A stretch of DNA of 64,000 bases from CAJGDV01 sp036667875 (GCA_036667875.1 JAVWTD010000001.1:14284-78283), one strand, 5' to 3'. Positions 24,045 to 33,239 are shown, counted from the stretch's first letter. Notes: generated from the letters alone by a model not told the origin. Program-made: numbers and translations.

Positions 24045-24683
24045 TTATTCCTTTATATTATTTATGTTTTTATCAAAATAGAATTCAGGATCAACTATTT
24101 TGTCATCAACAATTAATTCAAATAACAAATGTGATTTTAAATCTTTATTAAGATTAGATTCTCCACTTGAAGCAATTTTTTGACCTTGTTTAACAACATC
24201 GTTTTGTTTTACTAAAACGTCTTTTACGCTTTGATAAATACTAATTATTTTATTTTGATGTTCTATTTCGATTACTGTTCCAACTAAATCATCTTCTTTT
24301 ACACTTATAACTTTACCATCTAAAATAGACACTATATCAAAATTATCTACTCCTCCATATGCGATTGAACAGTTTTGCATATATGTTGATTCATAAAAAA
24401 TAATTGAATTTTCTTGATTCAGCTCTTCATCTTTATAGTCATAAAAATCTTTTAAAACTTTAACATCTTTACTTAGAAATGGTTTATTAATTTTTATTTC
24501 ATTATTAGAAACCATTACTTCATCATCAAAAACTGTTTTATTTACATAATTTAAATCTTTTGGTTTTGATTTTTCTGTTTCGGACAAATTATTATTTGTA
24601 TAAAAAATCAATGAAACAAAGGCTGTAAAAATTAGTAAAACTGTTGCTATTTTTGCTGATTTTCTTACTCTATATTTTTTCAT
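24045..24683 (-). CDS. spoIIQ: SpoIIQ-like protein with degenerate LytM (M23) domain
   Basis: The start is ATG 24681-24683, with AGAGGTG upstream; a longer frame overlaps spoIID. The 212-aa protein has one membrane segment (about residues 11-30) and an outside M23-like domain. The first metal motif HxxxD appears as YGGVDNFD, and the second reads KSHLLFEL with only one His, so zinc peptidase activity is unlikely. This is as in the Bacillus forespore protein SpoIIQ, which binds SpoIIIAH during engulfment. It sits between spoIID and spoIIID. Confidence 0.82.
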   Translation of the reverse strand: MKKYRVRKSAKIATVLLIFTAFVSLIFYTNNNLSETEKSKPKDLNYVNKTVFDDEVMVSNNEIKINKPFLSKDVKVLKDFYDYKDEELNQENSIIFYESTYMQNCSIAYGGVDNFDIVSILDGKVISVKEDDLVGTVIEIEHQNKIISIYQSVKDVLVKQNDVVKQGQKIASSGESNLNKDLKSHLLFELIVDDKIVDPEFYFDKNINNIKE

Positions 24684-24715
24684 CTTTTCACCTCTACTTA
24701 TATTTTGTAAAGTTT

Positions 24716-25627
24716 TTATTTTTTTATACAAGATATTTTGGTGTTTTGATAATAATATTTTAAGATCTCATCATATTTATAATTTTTAAGTGCCATAGCT
24801 TGGGCACCGTACTGACTCATACCAACACCGTGACCATATCCTTTTGATACTATTTTTATAATATCATTTTCTGAATTTATCTTAAAATAAGTCGAACGTA
24901 AATTTAAAATTTCCATTACTTTAGATGCTTGAAATTCTACATTATTAATAATAATTTTTTTGTTTCTTCCTGTAGAGGTAGTTTCAATATAATTGACATT
25001 TAGAATAGAAGAAGAGGGGAGAGAAAGTTTTTTAAAAAATTCAGATTTGCTAAAAAAAATGTTTTCAGTAAAAACTGGTGATATATCATCCCATTTTGAA
25101 TCAACACTTTTTAGATATGGTTTTTCTGTTCCAAATATTTCTTCAGAATTTTCAGTTTTTCCAGTACTCGTAGAAAAAAAGAAAGTATATGCTATTTCTC
25201 CTTTATATTCTAAATATTGTCCTTCTGTTTTTTGTACAGCTTCCTTAATCTTATTAATATTGTTGATATAGTCATTTTTCCAAGTTTTTTTTAAATATTC
25301 ATAATCTAAATATACTTGATTCATTACTGTATCAACTAAATCATAATCTTTTCCTTTGTTTTCATTTATTTTAATTAAAGCGTAACTTCTTGCAGCAACT
25401 GCTTGAGCTTTAAGGGCTTCAATATCAAAAGATACGGGCATTTCACCAGCTAGAACACCTACTATGTAATCTTCAAAATAAACTTTATCAATTTTATCAG
25501 CTCTTTTTATTCTTACTTTAAAAGAATCAATATGACTAAATGATATTTCTTCTTTTTTAAAAAAAATATTTACAACTATAAATGGTATAAGAATTATTAG
25601 CATTGAAAAAAGCAGTACTTTTTTCAT
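24716..25627 (-). CDS. spoIID: Stage II sporulation protein D, lytic transglycosylase
   Basis: The 303-aa protein has an N-terminal signal anchor and the SpoIID/LytB domain. YIVGVLAGEMPVSFDIEALKAQAVAARSYAL holds the catalytic Glu, FSTSTGKTENSEEIFG follows, and the C-terminal GYGHGVGMSQYGAQAMA is the family hallmark. SpoIID cuts glycan strands during engulfment of the forespore. The ATG follows AAGGAGGT. It lies 25 bp after the DUF1146 gene, suggesting transcription with it as well as from a sporulation promoter. Confidence 0.95.
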   Translation of the reverse strand: MKKVLLFSMLIILIPFIVVNIFFKKEEISFSHIDSFKVRIKRADKIDKVYFEDYIVGVLAGEMPVSFDIEALKAQAVAARSYALIKINENKGKDYDLVDTVMNQVYLDYEYLKKTWKNDYINNINKIKEAVQKTEGQYLEYKGEIAYTFFFSTSTGKTENSEEIFGTEKPYLKSVDSKWDDISPVFTENIFFSKSEFFKKLSLPSSSILNVNYIETTSTGRNKKIIINNVEFQASKVMEILNLRSTYFKINSENDIIKIVSKGYGHGVGMSQYGAQAMALKNYKYDEILKYYYQNTKISCIKK

Positions 25628-25652
25628 ATAAACCTCCTTTATATTACTTGTA

Positions 25653-25862
25653 CTACTTTATAAAACTTGAATTTAAAAAGAAATCGAACAAAAAGTTTGT
25701 TGAAAGGTAGGATAGAGACATTGTTAATAATAAAAACAATATCTTAGCCTGGTTTATTTTGTATGGTTGTATAATTTTTTTATAATCTAAAGCATTTAAT
25801 GCGTATAATGACAAAGGTACCGTCAATATATAAAGTATTGCTTTAATTGTCAAAAGAATCAA
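25653..25862 (-). CDS. DUF1146 (YwzB-like) membrane protein
   Basis: The 69-aa protein has two hydrophobic segments with LYALNALDYKKI between them, the conserved turn of DUF1146. In Bacillus the homologue ywzB lies near the murA-spoIID locus, so the synteny fits. The function is unknown. It overlaps the rpiB 3' end by 20 bp, implying coupled translation. Confidence 0.8.
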   Translation of the reverse strand: MILLTIKAILYILTVPLSLYALNALDYKKIIQPYKINQAKILFLLLTMSLSYLSTNFLFDFFLNSSFIK

Positions 25863-26280
25863 CCATTTCGTTACGTCTTATGTGTCTCTCTTCGTTAGAA
25901 AATTTTGTTTTTACAAACATATCTAAGATATCTCTTGATCTGTAAACACCCATTTCTGTTGAAAAAGCGGCCATATTTGCGTTATTATGGAATCTTGTGT
26001 AATATGCGTCTCTTAAGGTATCTAATTTTGCACATCTTATTCCTTTTACTTTATTAGCGGCTATAGACATTCCTACACCTGTTCCACATAATAATATTCC
26101 GAAATCTACTTCTTTATTACAAACCTTTTCTGCACATTTAAAAGCTAATTCTGGATAGTCAACAGGTTCTTGAGAATCAACTCCTAAATCTATAACATCA
26201 TATCCTTTATGCTCTAAATAGTTTTTAAAATCATACTTCATTTTAACCCCATGATGGTCATTTGCTATTGCAATAGTCAT
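25843..26280 (-). CDS. rpiB: Ribose-5-phosphate isomerase B
   Basis: The 145-aa RpiB/LacA/LacB-family enzyme has the substrate Asp-His pair (IANDHHG, residues 8-10), the catalytic Cys65 in LLCGTGVGMSIAANKVKGIR, and NANMAAFS. It interconverts ribose-5-phosphate and ribulose-5-phosphate in the pentose phosphate pathway. An AAGGATGATAAC sequence precedes the ATG. It leads the rpiB-DUF1146-spoIID gene series. Confidence 0.95.
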   Translation of the reverse strand: MTIAIANDHHGVKMKYDFKNYLEHKGYDVIDLGVDSQEPVDYPELAFKCAEKVCNKEVDFGILLCGTGVGMSIAANKVKGIRCAKLDTLRDAYYTRFHNNANMAAFSTEMGVYRSRDILDMFVKTKFSNEERHIRRNEMVDSFDN

Positions 26281-26389
26281 GTTATCATCCTTTCTAAGAT
26301 AATTAAATTATATCATAACTTTTCATAGATGTAAATTAATATTGTATGTTGAAAGTGTAAAGTTTCATTTTTTTAGAAATATAAAAGGA

Positions 26390-26412
26390 AAAGAGCACAA
26401 TAGTGCTCTTCA
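26390..26412 (-). terminator. Rho-independent terminator of the FIST-aldehyde dehydrogenase operon
   Basis: AAGAGCAC, loop AATA and GTGCTCTT form a GC-containing 8-bp stem with a T-rich minus-strand tail. Confidence 0.85.
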
Positions 26413-26414
26413 TT

Positions 26415-27854
26415 TTATTCTTTTAATATATTTTTTAAAACGATAGTTTTTGTTCGAGATAATTCTTTAAGAGTCGATGATATTCCTTCATTTCCGATAC
26501 CACTATATTTCCATCCACCGAAAGGCATTTCTGCCGATCTAAAGAAACTTGCACCATTAATTACTGCTCCTCCAACTTCAAGAGCATTAGCTACTTTAAA
26601 AGATTTTTTCATATTTTCACTTATTACGCTACCACATAAACCAAATGAAGATTGATTTGCAATCTCTATAGCTTCATTAATTGTATCAAATCCTATGACT
26701 GAAATTACGGGTCCAAAAATTTCCATATCTTTTGCAACATCCATATCTTTTGTTACATTATCAATGATTGTTGGTTCATAAAATGCACCTTTTCTATGAC
26801 CACCAATTACGATATTGGCACCAGCATCTATTGTTTGTTTAACTTGTTCTTCAACTTTTTTAGCTGCTGATTCGTTAATCAAACAACCTATTTGTGTTGA
26901 AGGGTCTGAAGGTAAGCCTTGTTTTAAAGTTTTGATTTTTTTTACCATTTTTTCTATATATTTATCTTTTATAGAATTATGAATTAAAAATCTTTTACTA
27001 GAACAACAAACTTGACCTGTATTATAAAGCCTTCCCCATACAGTTTCTTCAACTGCTAAATCTAAATTTCCATCTTCTAAAACTATAAAGGCATCATTTC
27101 CACCTAACTCAAGCATTACGTGAGTCAAATTTTTACTACAAGTAGCCATAGTTTCCATACCAGCTCTAGTTGAACCGGTTAAACTTACACAATGAACTAG
27201 AGGATGAGCAGCAAGCTCATGGCCAACAATTTCACCTTTTCCATGAATAATATTAACAACTCCAGCAGGTACTCCTGCTTTTAAGAGTAGTTCGACATAT
27301 CTTGATAAAGTTAAAGGATTACAAGAAGATGGTTTTATTATGACTGAATTTCCCATTATTAATGCCGATGGTACCTTTTGCCCAAAAAGGTCACAAGGGA
27401 AATTAAATGGAATTATACAAGCGACTACACCGAGTGGTTCTTGTACTGTAAATTGAATTGTAGATTCTTGTCCTGGTTCTGAACCAACTGGAATGTTCAA
27501 ACCATACATGTGTTTAGCACGTTCTACATAACCATTAACAAATATTTTAGTATTTCCGATTTCCGCAATTGCTTCAGATATAGGTTTCCCTGTTTCATCT
27601 GATAGCAATTTTGATAAAGATTCTTTTTCATTTTCAACGAGACAAGCAAATTTTTTTAAAATTTCTCCACGCTCATGCATGGGAGTCTTCGACCATTTTT
27701 TATAAGCTATATTAGCGATTTTAACTACCTTATCTACGTCTTCTTTAGTAGATGAAGGAATAGTATCAATTAATTCATTAGTGGCTGGATTTATTATTTC
27801 AATAATTTGATTATTACTTGAATCAAGTAACTCATTCCCAATTATATTTTTCAT
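26415..27854 (-). CDS. NAD(P)-dependent aldehyde dehydrogenase
   Basis: The 479-aa enzyme has all ALDH landmarks: IIPFNFP with the oxyanion Asn151, IIKPSS, SLTGSTRAG (cofactor loop), ELGG with Glu249, catalytic Cys283 in NTGQVCC, and EIFGPVISV. It oxidises an aldehyde to a carboxylate in the cytosol. The sequence is close to the lactaldehyde/succinate-semialdehyde group, but substrate is unproven. It overlaps the FIST gene by ATGA, so the two are coupled, which is unusual company for an ALDH. Confidence 0.93.
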   Translation of the reverse strand: MKNIIGNELLDSSNNQIIEIINPATNELIDTIPSSTKEDVDKVVKIANIAYKKWSKTPMHERGEILKKFACLVENEKESLSKLLSDETGKPISEAIAEIGNTKIFVNGYVERAKHMYGLNIPVGSEPGQESTIQFTVQEPLGVVACIIPFNFPCDLFGQKVPSALIMGNSVIIKPSSCNPLTLSRYVELLLKAGVPAGVVNIIHGKGEIVGHELAAHPLVHCVSLTGSTRAGMETMATCSKNLTHVMLELGGNDAFIVLEDGNLDLAVEETVWGRLYNTGQVCCSSKRFLIHNSIKDKYIEKMVKKIKTLKQGLPSDPSTQIGCLINESAAKKVEEQVKQTIDAGANIVIGGHRKGAFYEPTIIDNVTKDMDVAKDMEIFGPVISVIGFDTINEAIEIANQSSFGLCGSVISENMKKSFKVANALEVGGAVINGASFFRSAEMPFGGWKYSGIGNEGISSTLKELSRTKTIVLKNILKE

Positions 27855-29017
27855 TCTTCTTTATCGAATCCTGTAAATGATAACATTAATCCACCACACG
27901 TATTTCTTGAGTGTTCGTTATAACCATACTCACCAAATGTGAAAATTGTTATAAAAGGAACATCTTTAGTAACACTTTTAATACTATTATATACTTCTTC
28001 TAGTCTATCACCAATACCTACTTTTCGACCACCACAATGTACTAAAAAGTAAGCACCTGGATTTTTTAATTTCTTATTAACTTCATTTAATGTTTTACCA
28101 GTTGAAGATATTAACTCATCAACTGTAGATTCCATTTGAATAATTGCAGTATTTTCTACTACTTTATTACCTAGACTAATACTATAATCATCATTACCTG
28201 CCATAGGATGTCTAATTGCTATTAAATCTCCCAATGATTCTTTAACTCCTAATGGCTTAGTAACCGATGCAACTAATAAGTTGCTACCCATAAGATCATT
28301 AACACTTGCTCCAGTCCATTCAGCATATTTTTTCAATGCTGGGACACCATCGATTTCAATTAAATTACGATCATTTTTTACTTTAGTGATTATACCTACA
28401 TTTTTAGATTCTTTATAAGCACCTGTATAAACTGTTTCAATAGGTTTTTCAGTATAGAAGAATGCCACAGCTACACCATCAGAAAATGATTGATCATTGC
28501 ATATTATTTTCCAATCACCTGAAATTGTATTGTCAGCTGCTGACCCTCCAAAAAATGGAACATCACCGATTACATCTTGTATACCTTTAACATAAGACTC
28601 TTCTTCCTTAGGAGATGCAACCATATAATAATATGATGGGGCAAAATCTGCTCCTGCATTTTCTAAGGCTTCATAAGCGACCATACGACCTGTTTCACGA
28701 GCGTCTTTTTTAAGTGGACTACCGGCAACACCAACAATCATTGATTCTTCTTCTATTGTAAGCATTCCAGCAAATCCATGATCAGAAGTAATTATTCCAT
28801 CAGGAACAATTATTCCTCCTGAAGAAGTACATCCTATAAATGGAATGTCTTTCATTACTGATTGTACTCCTTTTATAACTTCTTCTTGATTGTAATCAAC
28901 AGAAGTATATAACATACCTATTTTTGTCTTTTTTAAATTGTTTTGTGCCTTTAAAGCAGTTTCTTTTCCTGCTTCAAAAGCATTCTCTAATGTACTATAT
29001 CCAACATTAGATTTCAT
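27851..29017 (-). CDS. FIST-domain sensory protein
   Basis: The start is ATG 29015-29017 after GGGAGGT; nine codons upstream are dismissed. The 388-aa soluble protein has FIST N (MLYTSVDYNQEEVIKGVQS, GCTSSGGIIVPDG, FGGSAADN) and FIST C (LVASVTKPLG, AYFLVHCGGRKVGIGDRL, TFGEYGYNEHSRNTCGGLM) halves. FIST domains are predicted ligand sensors, thought to bind small metabolites such as amino acids; no output domain is fused. Its overlap with an aldehyde dehydrogenase gene suggests sensing or handling of the same metabolite. A 710-bp gene-free region precedes it. Confidence 0.9.
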   Translation of the reverse strand: MKSNVGYSTLENAFEAGKETALKAQNNLKKTKIGMLYTSVDYNQEEVIKGVQSVMKDIPFIGCTSSGGIIVPDGIITSDHGFAGMLTIEEESMIVGVAGSPLKKDARETGRMVAYEALENAGADFAPSYYYMVASPKEEESYVKGIQDVIGDVPFFGGSAADNTISGDWKIICNDQSFSDGVAVAFFYTEKPIETVYTGAYKESKNVGIITKVKNDRNLIEIDGVPALKKYAEWTGASVNDLMGSNLLVASVTKPLGVKESLGDLIAIRHPMAGNDDYSISLGNKVVENTAIIQMESTVDELISSTGKTLNEVNKKLKNPGAYFLVHCGGRKVGIGDRLEEVYNSIKSVTKDVPFITIFTFGEYGYNEHSRNTCGGLMLSFTGFDKEE

Positions 29018-29727
29018 AATTATACCTCCCAAATATTCTTTCATTATGACTATTCTAGAGGTTTAACTAAATACTATCACGACACTTAATTAAACACTTT
29101 AGATTAATCATGTCATTAGCAAAGGTTTTTACAAAATATTATTATCTACATTTCCCTTTTCTCATATTAATTCATTATTTGGAATTCTAATAATATTATT
29201 GTAATTTTGATGTAATAAATACTCAAAATACTTTTGTTTGTAATATATTTCCAAATTACAAACTATCAATAACCAAATTTTTGTAAGTATAATTTATATG
29301 CTATTTTAATTCTTTTCCATATTTTAATGGCTATTATGCAAAATAAATTAATACTTTTAGAAGATTTAGAAAAAATAAACTTAAACTACTTCAGGCCCAC
29401 TGTAATAATTTAAATAAGTTTTATATATCTTTTTTGCTTATGATTTTTTTAGTAGAAGTCGATACTAATTAAATTAATAATGTAATTCCTTTTAACATTA
29501 GTAATTATCTATTTTAGTTGCCCATAACTAATTTATAGATGCCTTTTTACAGGTCTTGTTTAAAATCATAATACTAAGATATTTTTAACTTTGCCAATCT
29601 ATCTACCTCTTCTAGTTTCATTATAACACCACTTTTAATAAGAGCAATACCTAAATTCATTTTTTTGTCAAACTGTACATTTGTATTTACAAAAAACAAA
29701 AATAATAAAAAAAGAAAGTATATCTTT
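29018..29727. other. 710-bp region without a supported gene
   Basis: No open frame above 30 codons with a ribosome-binding site is convincing. A minus-strand frame near 29580-29660 (28 codons, ending KLEEVDRLAKLKIS) and a plus-strand frame near 29326-29415 (28 codons) may be gene remnants. A promoter-like minus-strand TTGCTC, 16 bp, TATAAT lies near 29600-29640. If used, it would give the FIST operon a leader of roughly 600 nt. Confidence 0.4.
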
Positions 29728-30798
29728 CTATTTTATTACTATCTGATATGGGTTTTCAATAGTGCCATATCCTTTAAAAAGAACATCTTTATTTAATGTA
29801 AAGACGGGTCTTACGTAAAACTGTTCATTTTCAATTGCACTTTCAATTTCTCCGTTATTTCTTATAATTAAATTTGAATTACTTCTAGAATCTATTGTAA
29901 AATAATCATATTTTGCCTTTAACCAATTTAAAGGGGCACACAATTTGCTTTCACTGATTGTTTCTTTACACTTTTTATTTTTTGTTGTATTTAAATATTC
30001 ATTTACATTTAATAGAGAAATTGTAGAGTAAAAAAGTTGTTCTTCTATTCTTTCATCTTTTTTATAAATATATTTTTTGTATTCATTTTCTACAAAATTA
30101 CGATTATTTCTTAATTTATTTGTATCCTCACTAGCATTTAAATAAAATGATACAGTATTATCTTCAAACGATATAATTTTTAAATTTTGTTTATATTTGC
30201 TCCAAGTCATTTTAGTTAAAGGTTCGTTAATTATAATTTTAATATATCCATTGTCATCTATTGAAACAATTCTGTAAACTGTATCATCAATTATTAAATA
30301 ATTATTTGGATTTTCTCCTTTAAAATAATAATTACCGTTATCCTCTTTATAAATTCCATCAATTTCATGAGCTAAAGAAACATTAATTCCAGCGAATTTT
30401 ACTGATTGCTTGATTTTACAATTATCTGTTTCTTCTATTAAAATATCATCATTATCATATTTTTTAGTGATACACCATTCTTTATCGTTAGCAATGATTT
30501 GTATTTGTCCATTTTTACTTAAATATATTTTCCCTTTTTGTGGAAGTTTAGATTCAATAATTAGTCCTTCTTCAACAATATTCCAATTTTCAATTGTAAA
30601 CACTTTATATTCTTCTTTAAATTCTCTTGTGGATAGATAATATTTATCCACTTCATTTATTACTTTGTTTACATTTTCATTTAATAATTTTTTATATTTT
30701 TGTTTTATTTTAATCTTTGCAAATGGATACATAATTAATATACTCATTAATATTATTATACTTATACTTAATATAAAAATTTGTTTTTTTTCTTTCAT
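29728..30798 (-). CDS. Pilin-like/DUF6273-type extracellular protein
   Basis: The 356-aa protein has a lysine-flanked N-terminal hydrophobic segment (about residues 7-25) that could be a signal anchor. A helix and beta segment follow (KGKIYLSKNGQIQIIANDKEWC), resembling a pilin head. The C-terminal half has FKGENPNNYLIIDDTVYRIVSIDDNGYIKII and ends NKDVLFKGYGTIENPYQIV. That combination is common in uncharacterised surface proteins of gut Bacillota. There is no GFTLxE prepilin peptidase site. It is monocistronic. The function is unknown. Confidence 0.6.
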   Translation of the reverse strand: MKEKKQIFILSISIIILMSILIMYPFAKIKIKQKYKKLLNENVNKVINEVDKYYLSTREFKEEYKVFTIENWNIVEEGLIIESKLPQKGKIYLSKNGQIQIIANDKEWCITKKYDNDDILIEETDNCKIKQSVKFAGINVSLAHEIDGIYKEDNGNYYFKGENPNNYLIIDDTVYRIVSIDDNGYIKIIINEPLTKMTWSKYKQNLKIISFEDNTVSFYLNASEDTNKLRNNRNFVENEYKKYIYKKDERIEEQLFYSTISLLNVNEYLNTTKNKKCKETISESKLCAPLNWLKAKYDYFTIDSRSNSNLIIRNNGEIESAIENEQFYVRPVFTLNKDVLFKGYGTIENPYQIVIK

Positions 30799-30866
30799 TC
30801 TACCACCTAATTAATTATATTATAGCAAACTTTTAATAATAAGTAAAAAAAAAATAATTTATTCAA

Positions 30867-31076
30867 TTATTTTTCAGTACTTATACCATATTTACGATTA
30901 AATTTTTCTACGCGTCCAGTTTTTGTAGCTGAACCTTGTTTTCCTGTAAAAAATGGATGACATTTATCACAAACTTCAACATGTAAATCTGGTTTATTTG
31001 ATTTAACGGTAAATGAATTTCCGCAAGCACAAACTACAGATGTTTCCACATAGTTAGGATGTATTCCTTTTTTCAT
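30867..31076 (-). CDS. rpmE: 50S ribosomal protein L31 (zinc-binding type)
   Basis: The 69-aa protein has the bL31 pattern KKGIHPNY, CACGNSFTVKS, EVCDKCHPFFTGKQ and GRVEKFNRKYG. The two CxxC pairs indicate the zinc-containing form. It sits at the large/small subunit interface. GAAGGAG precedes the ATG. The leader has a strong promoter with a palindrome in the spacer (31133-31162) and a short hairpin just upstream of the ribosome-binding site. Confidence 0.97.
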   Translation of the reverse strand: MKKGIHPNYVETSVVCACGNSFTVKSNKPDLHVEVCDKCHPFFTGKQGSATKTGRVEKFNRKYGISTEK

Positions 31077-31094
31077 AATATTTCTCCTTCCGCC

Positions 31095-31114
31095 ATGACA
31101 ATATATAAAGTCAT
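31095..31114 (-). promoter_or_regulatory. Leader hairpin before rpmE
   Basis: ATGAC (31095-31099) and GTCAT (31110-31114) pair across a 10-base AT-rich loop in the short 5' leader, a few bases from the ribosome-binding site. It may be an autoregulatory L31 leader; a chance hairpin is possible. Confidence 0.35.
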
Positions 31115-31132
31115 AGTAATTTTTGCGCCTTT

Positions 31133-31162
31133 ATTATAACAATTTTACATATGTAAAGTCAA
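31133..31162 (-). promoter_or_regulatory. rpmE promoter with palindromic spacer
   Basis: On the minus strand TTGACT (31157-31162) and TATAAT (31133-31138) are 18 bp apart. The spacer contains the perfect 14-bp palindrome TTTACATATGTAAA (31144-31157), whose arms resemble those of the palindrome before the metal permease operon. Confidence 0.7.
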
Positions 31163-31260
31163 CTGTTAAAATTAAAAATCACAAATATGCTGTTAAAAAA
31201 CGCTTTTTAATTACTATATGGTACAAAAAGACTCTAACTTAAAATTATACACATAATAAT

Positions 31261-31935
31261 TTAATCGGTCAAAGTTTTATTTTTTATTATATTTATTATT
31301 TTATTACTGATTTTCTTATTTGTTTTATAATCTAAAAACAATGAATTTTCGTTTAAATTTTCATTTTTTACTTCTATAAAATTTATATTTATTTTTTTAC
31401 ATTCTTCTTTTATTTCTTTATTTAATTTTTTTATATATAAATTATTTTGTTTTTGATTTTCTAAATTTTTATATGGATTATATAATGCAGTGAAAAATAT
31501 ATCTTCCTTAGAATATTCTCGAACACTATTTAAAAAACATATAATATCATTTCTAATTTCAATTAAATTATTAGAATCATTATTATTTAGATTTAAATTA
31601 AATAAGTAATCTGGAAGTCCTAATGATATTGTTATAATATCAGCTTTTATTAGTGCATTTTTAAACGTTATTTTTTTATTGTTATATTTTATTTCTTTAT
31701 TATCTTCTAAAAAATTAATATAGTCTGTTGTTCTATAAGAAACATTGGAAAACATATCTATATATTTTTCTAATATATTATTATCTTTTAAATATTTTTT
31801 TATTATAATATTATAATCATCTATTTTATTTGTTGAATTGCTAATTGATAGATAATATATTTTTTTTTCATAAGTTAATAGATATACAAAAATTAAAGAA
31901 AAAAGTATTAAAGAGATTGTTAAAATTTTTTTCAT
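31261..31935 (-). CDS. Signal-anchored protein with possible degenerate SGNH-like fold
   Basis: The 224-aa protein has an N-terminal hydrophobic segment (about residues 4-20) and is otherwise Lys/Asn/Ile-rich. IYYLSISNS is where an SGNH hydrolase would carry GDS, and ADIITISLGLPDYLF is where the GxND block would be. Both catalytic positions are changed. The order of alternating beta strands and helices fits a flavodoxin-like SGNH fold. I regard it as a candidate pseudo-SGNH surface protein. It follows murA with a short gap and may share its transcript. Confidence 0.45.
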   Translation of the reverse strand: MKKILTISLILFSLIFVYLLTYEKKIYYLSISNSTNKIDDYNIIIKKYLKDNNILEKYIDMFSNVSYRTTDYINFLEDNKEIKYNNKKITFKNALIKADIITISLGLPDYLFNLNLNNNDSNNLIEIRNDIICFLNSVREYSKEDIFFTALYNPYKNLENQKQNNLYIKKLNKEIKEECKKININFIEVKNENLNENSLFLDYKTNKKISNKIINIIKNKTLTD

Positions 31936-31973
31936 AAAACCTCCATTAAAAAAAGTATATTAATTCTACTTAA

Positions 31974-33227
31974 TTATACTTCTTCAATTTGAATTTTAGC
32001 ACCAACATTACTTAATTTTTCAATAATGTTTTCATAGCCTCTTAATACATGTTCAATATCTGTCACAATAGTTGTTCCTTCGGCTCTTAATCCTGCCAAT
32101 ATTAGGCATGCTCCTGCACGGAGATCAGTCGCTTTAACTACTTTCCCTTTTAAAGAAGAAGGTCCTGTTATCAATGCTTTTTTATCTTTAACAACTATAT
32201 TTGCACCCATTTCATTAAGAAAAGGGATATTTTGAAATCTATTTTCATAAATTGTTTCTTCTAAGATAGATTCGCCATTACATTGAGTTAAAAGCGTTAC
32301 AATTGGTTGTTGTAAATCTGTTGGAAATCCAGGGTATCCTAGTGTTTTGATATTTACTGAATTTAAAGTTTTACAGTGAGAAATATTGATAAAATCTTCA
32401 CCAATTTCCATTTTTACACCCATTTCTTCTAATTTAAAAAGAAGGTTTTGAATGTGGTCAGGAATTATGTTAGTTATTTTTAGATTATCACCTAATAGTG
32501 CACCTGCAATAACATAAGTTCCAGCTTCAATTCTATCTGGAATTACTTCTATATAAGTTTTATGAAGTTTGGTTACTCCTTCAATCACAATCTTACTGGT
32601 TCCTGCTCCTTTTATATTTGCTCCCATATTATTTAAATATGTAGTAACATTTACTATTTCAGGTTCCTTAGCTGCGTTTTCTATTATTGTTTTTCCTTTT
32701 GCTTTTACTGCAACTAGTATAGTATTAATAGTTGCTCCAACACTAGGCATATCCAAATATACATTAGAACCAATTAGTTCTTTTGCATCAATTATAAACT
32801 TATTATCTATTTCTTGGACAGTAGCACCTAATGCTTTAAATCCTTTTAATGTTTGATCTATAGGTCTTGCACCAATGGAACATCCACCTGGAAAATACAT
32901 TTCAACATGCTTGTATTTCCCAAGAAGAGCTGACATAAAATAATAAGATGCTCTTAATCTTTTTGAAATACTTTCAGGAATTTCCTTATTTTCAATCGAT
33001 GAAGAGTCTATTTCCATTCTTTTACTATCTCTTTTAACTTTTGCCCCTAAAAATTCAAGAATATCATTTAACGCTTCAATATCAGAAATATTAGGTATAT
33101 TATCTATTATTGCTGTTTCGTCACATAAAATAGATGCTGGTACAAGGGCTACTGCACTATTTTTTGAACCTCCAATGTTGATTTGTCCTGTTAAAGTTTT
33201 ATTTCCTTCGATTTTTATTTGTTTCAT
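31974..33227 (-). CDS. murA: UDP-N-acetylglucosamine 1-carboxyvinyltransferase
   Basis: The 417-aa enzyme catalyses the first committed step of peptidoglycan synthesis, adding enolpyruvate from PEP to UDP-GlcNAc. Key residues are Lys22 and Asn23 in GGSKNSA and the fosfomycin-target Cys116 in PGGCSIGARPID. Later come GYPGFPTDLQ and DLRAGACLILAGL. GGAGAAAATATT precedes the ATG. It follows fba with a 12-bp gap. Confidence 0.96.
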   Translation of the reverse strand: MKQIKIEGNKTLTGQINIGGSKNSAVALVPASILCDETAIIDNIPNISDIEALNDILEFLGAKVKRDSKRMEIDSSSIENKEIPESISKRLRASYYFMSALLGKYKHVEMYFPGGCSIGARPIDQTLKGFKALGATVQEIDNKFIIDAKELIGSNVYLDMPSVGATINTILVAVKAKGKTIIENAAKEPEIVNVTTYLNNMGANIKGAGTSKIVIEGVTKLHKTYIEVIPDRIEAGTYVIAGALLGDNLKITNIIPDHIQNLLFKLEEMGVKMEIGEDFINISHCKTLNSVNIKTLGYPGFPTDLQQPIVTLLTQCNGESILEETIYENRFQNIPFLNEMGANIVVKDKKALITGPSSLKGKVVKATDLRAGACLILAGLRAEGTTIVTDIEHVLRGYENIIEKLSNVGAKIQIEEV

Positions 33228-33239
33228 AATATTTTCTCC

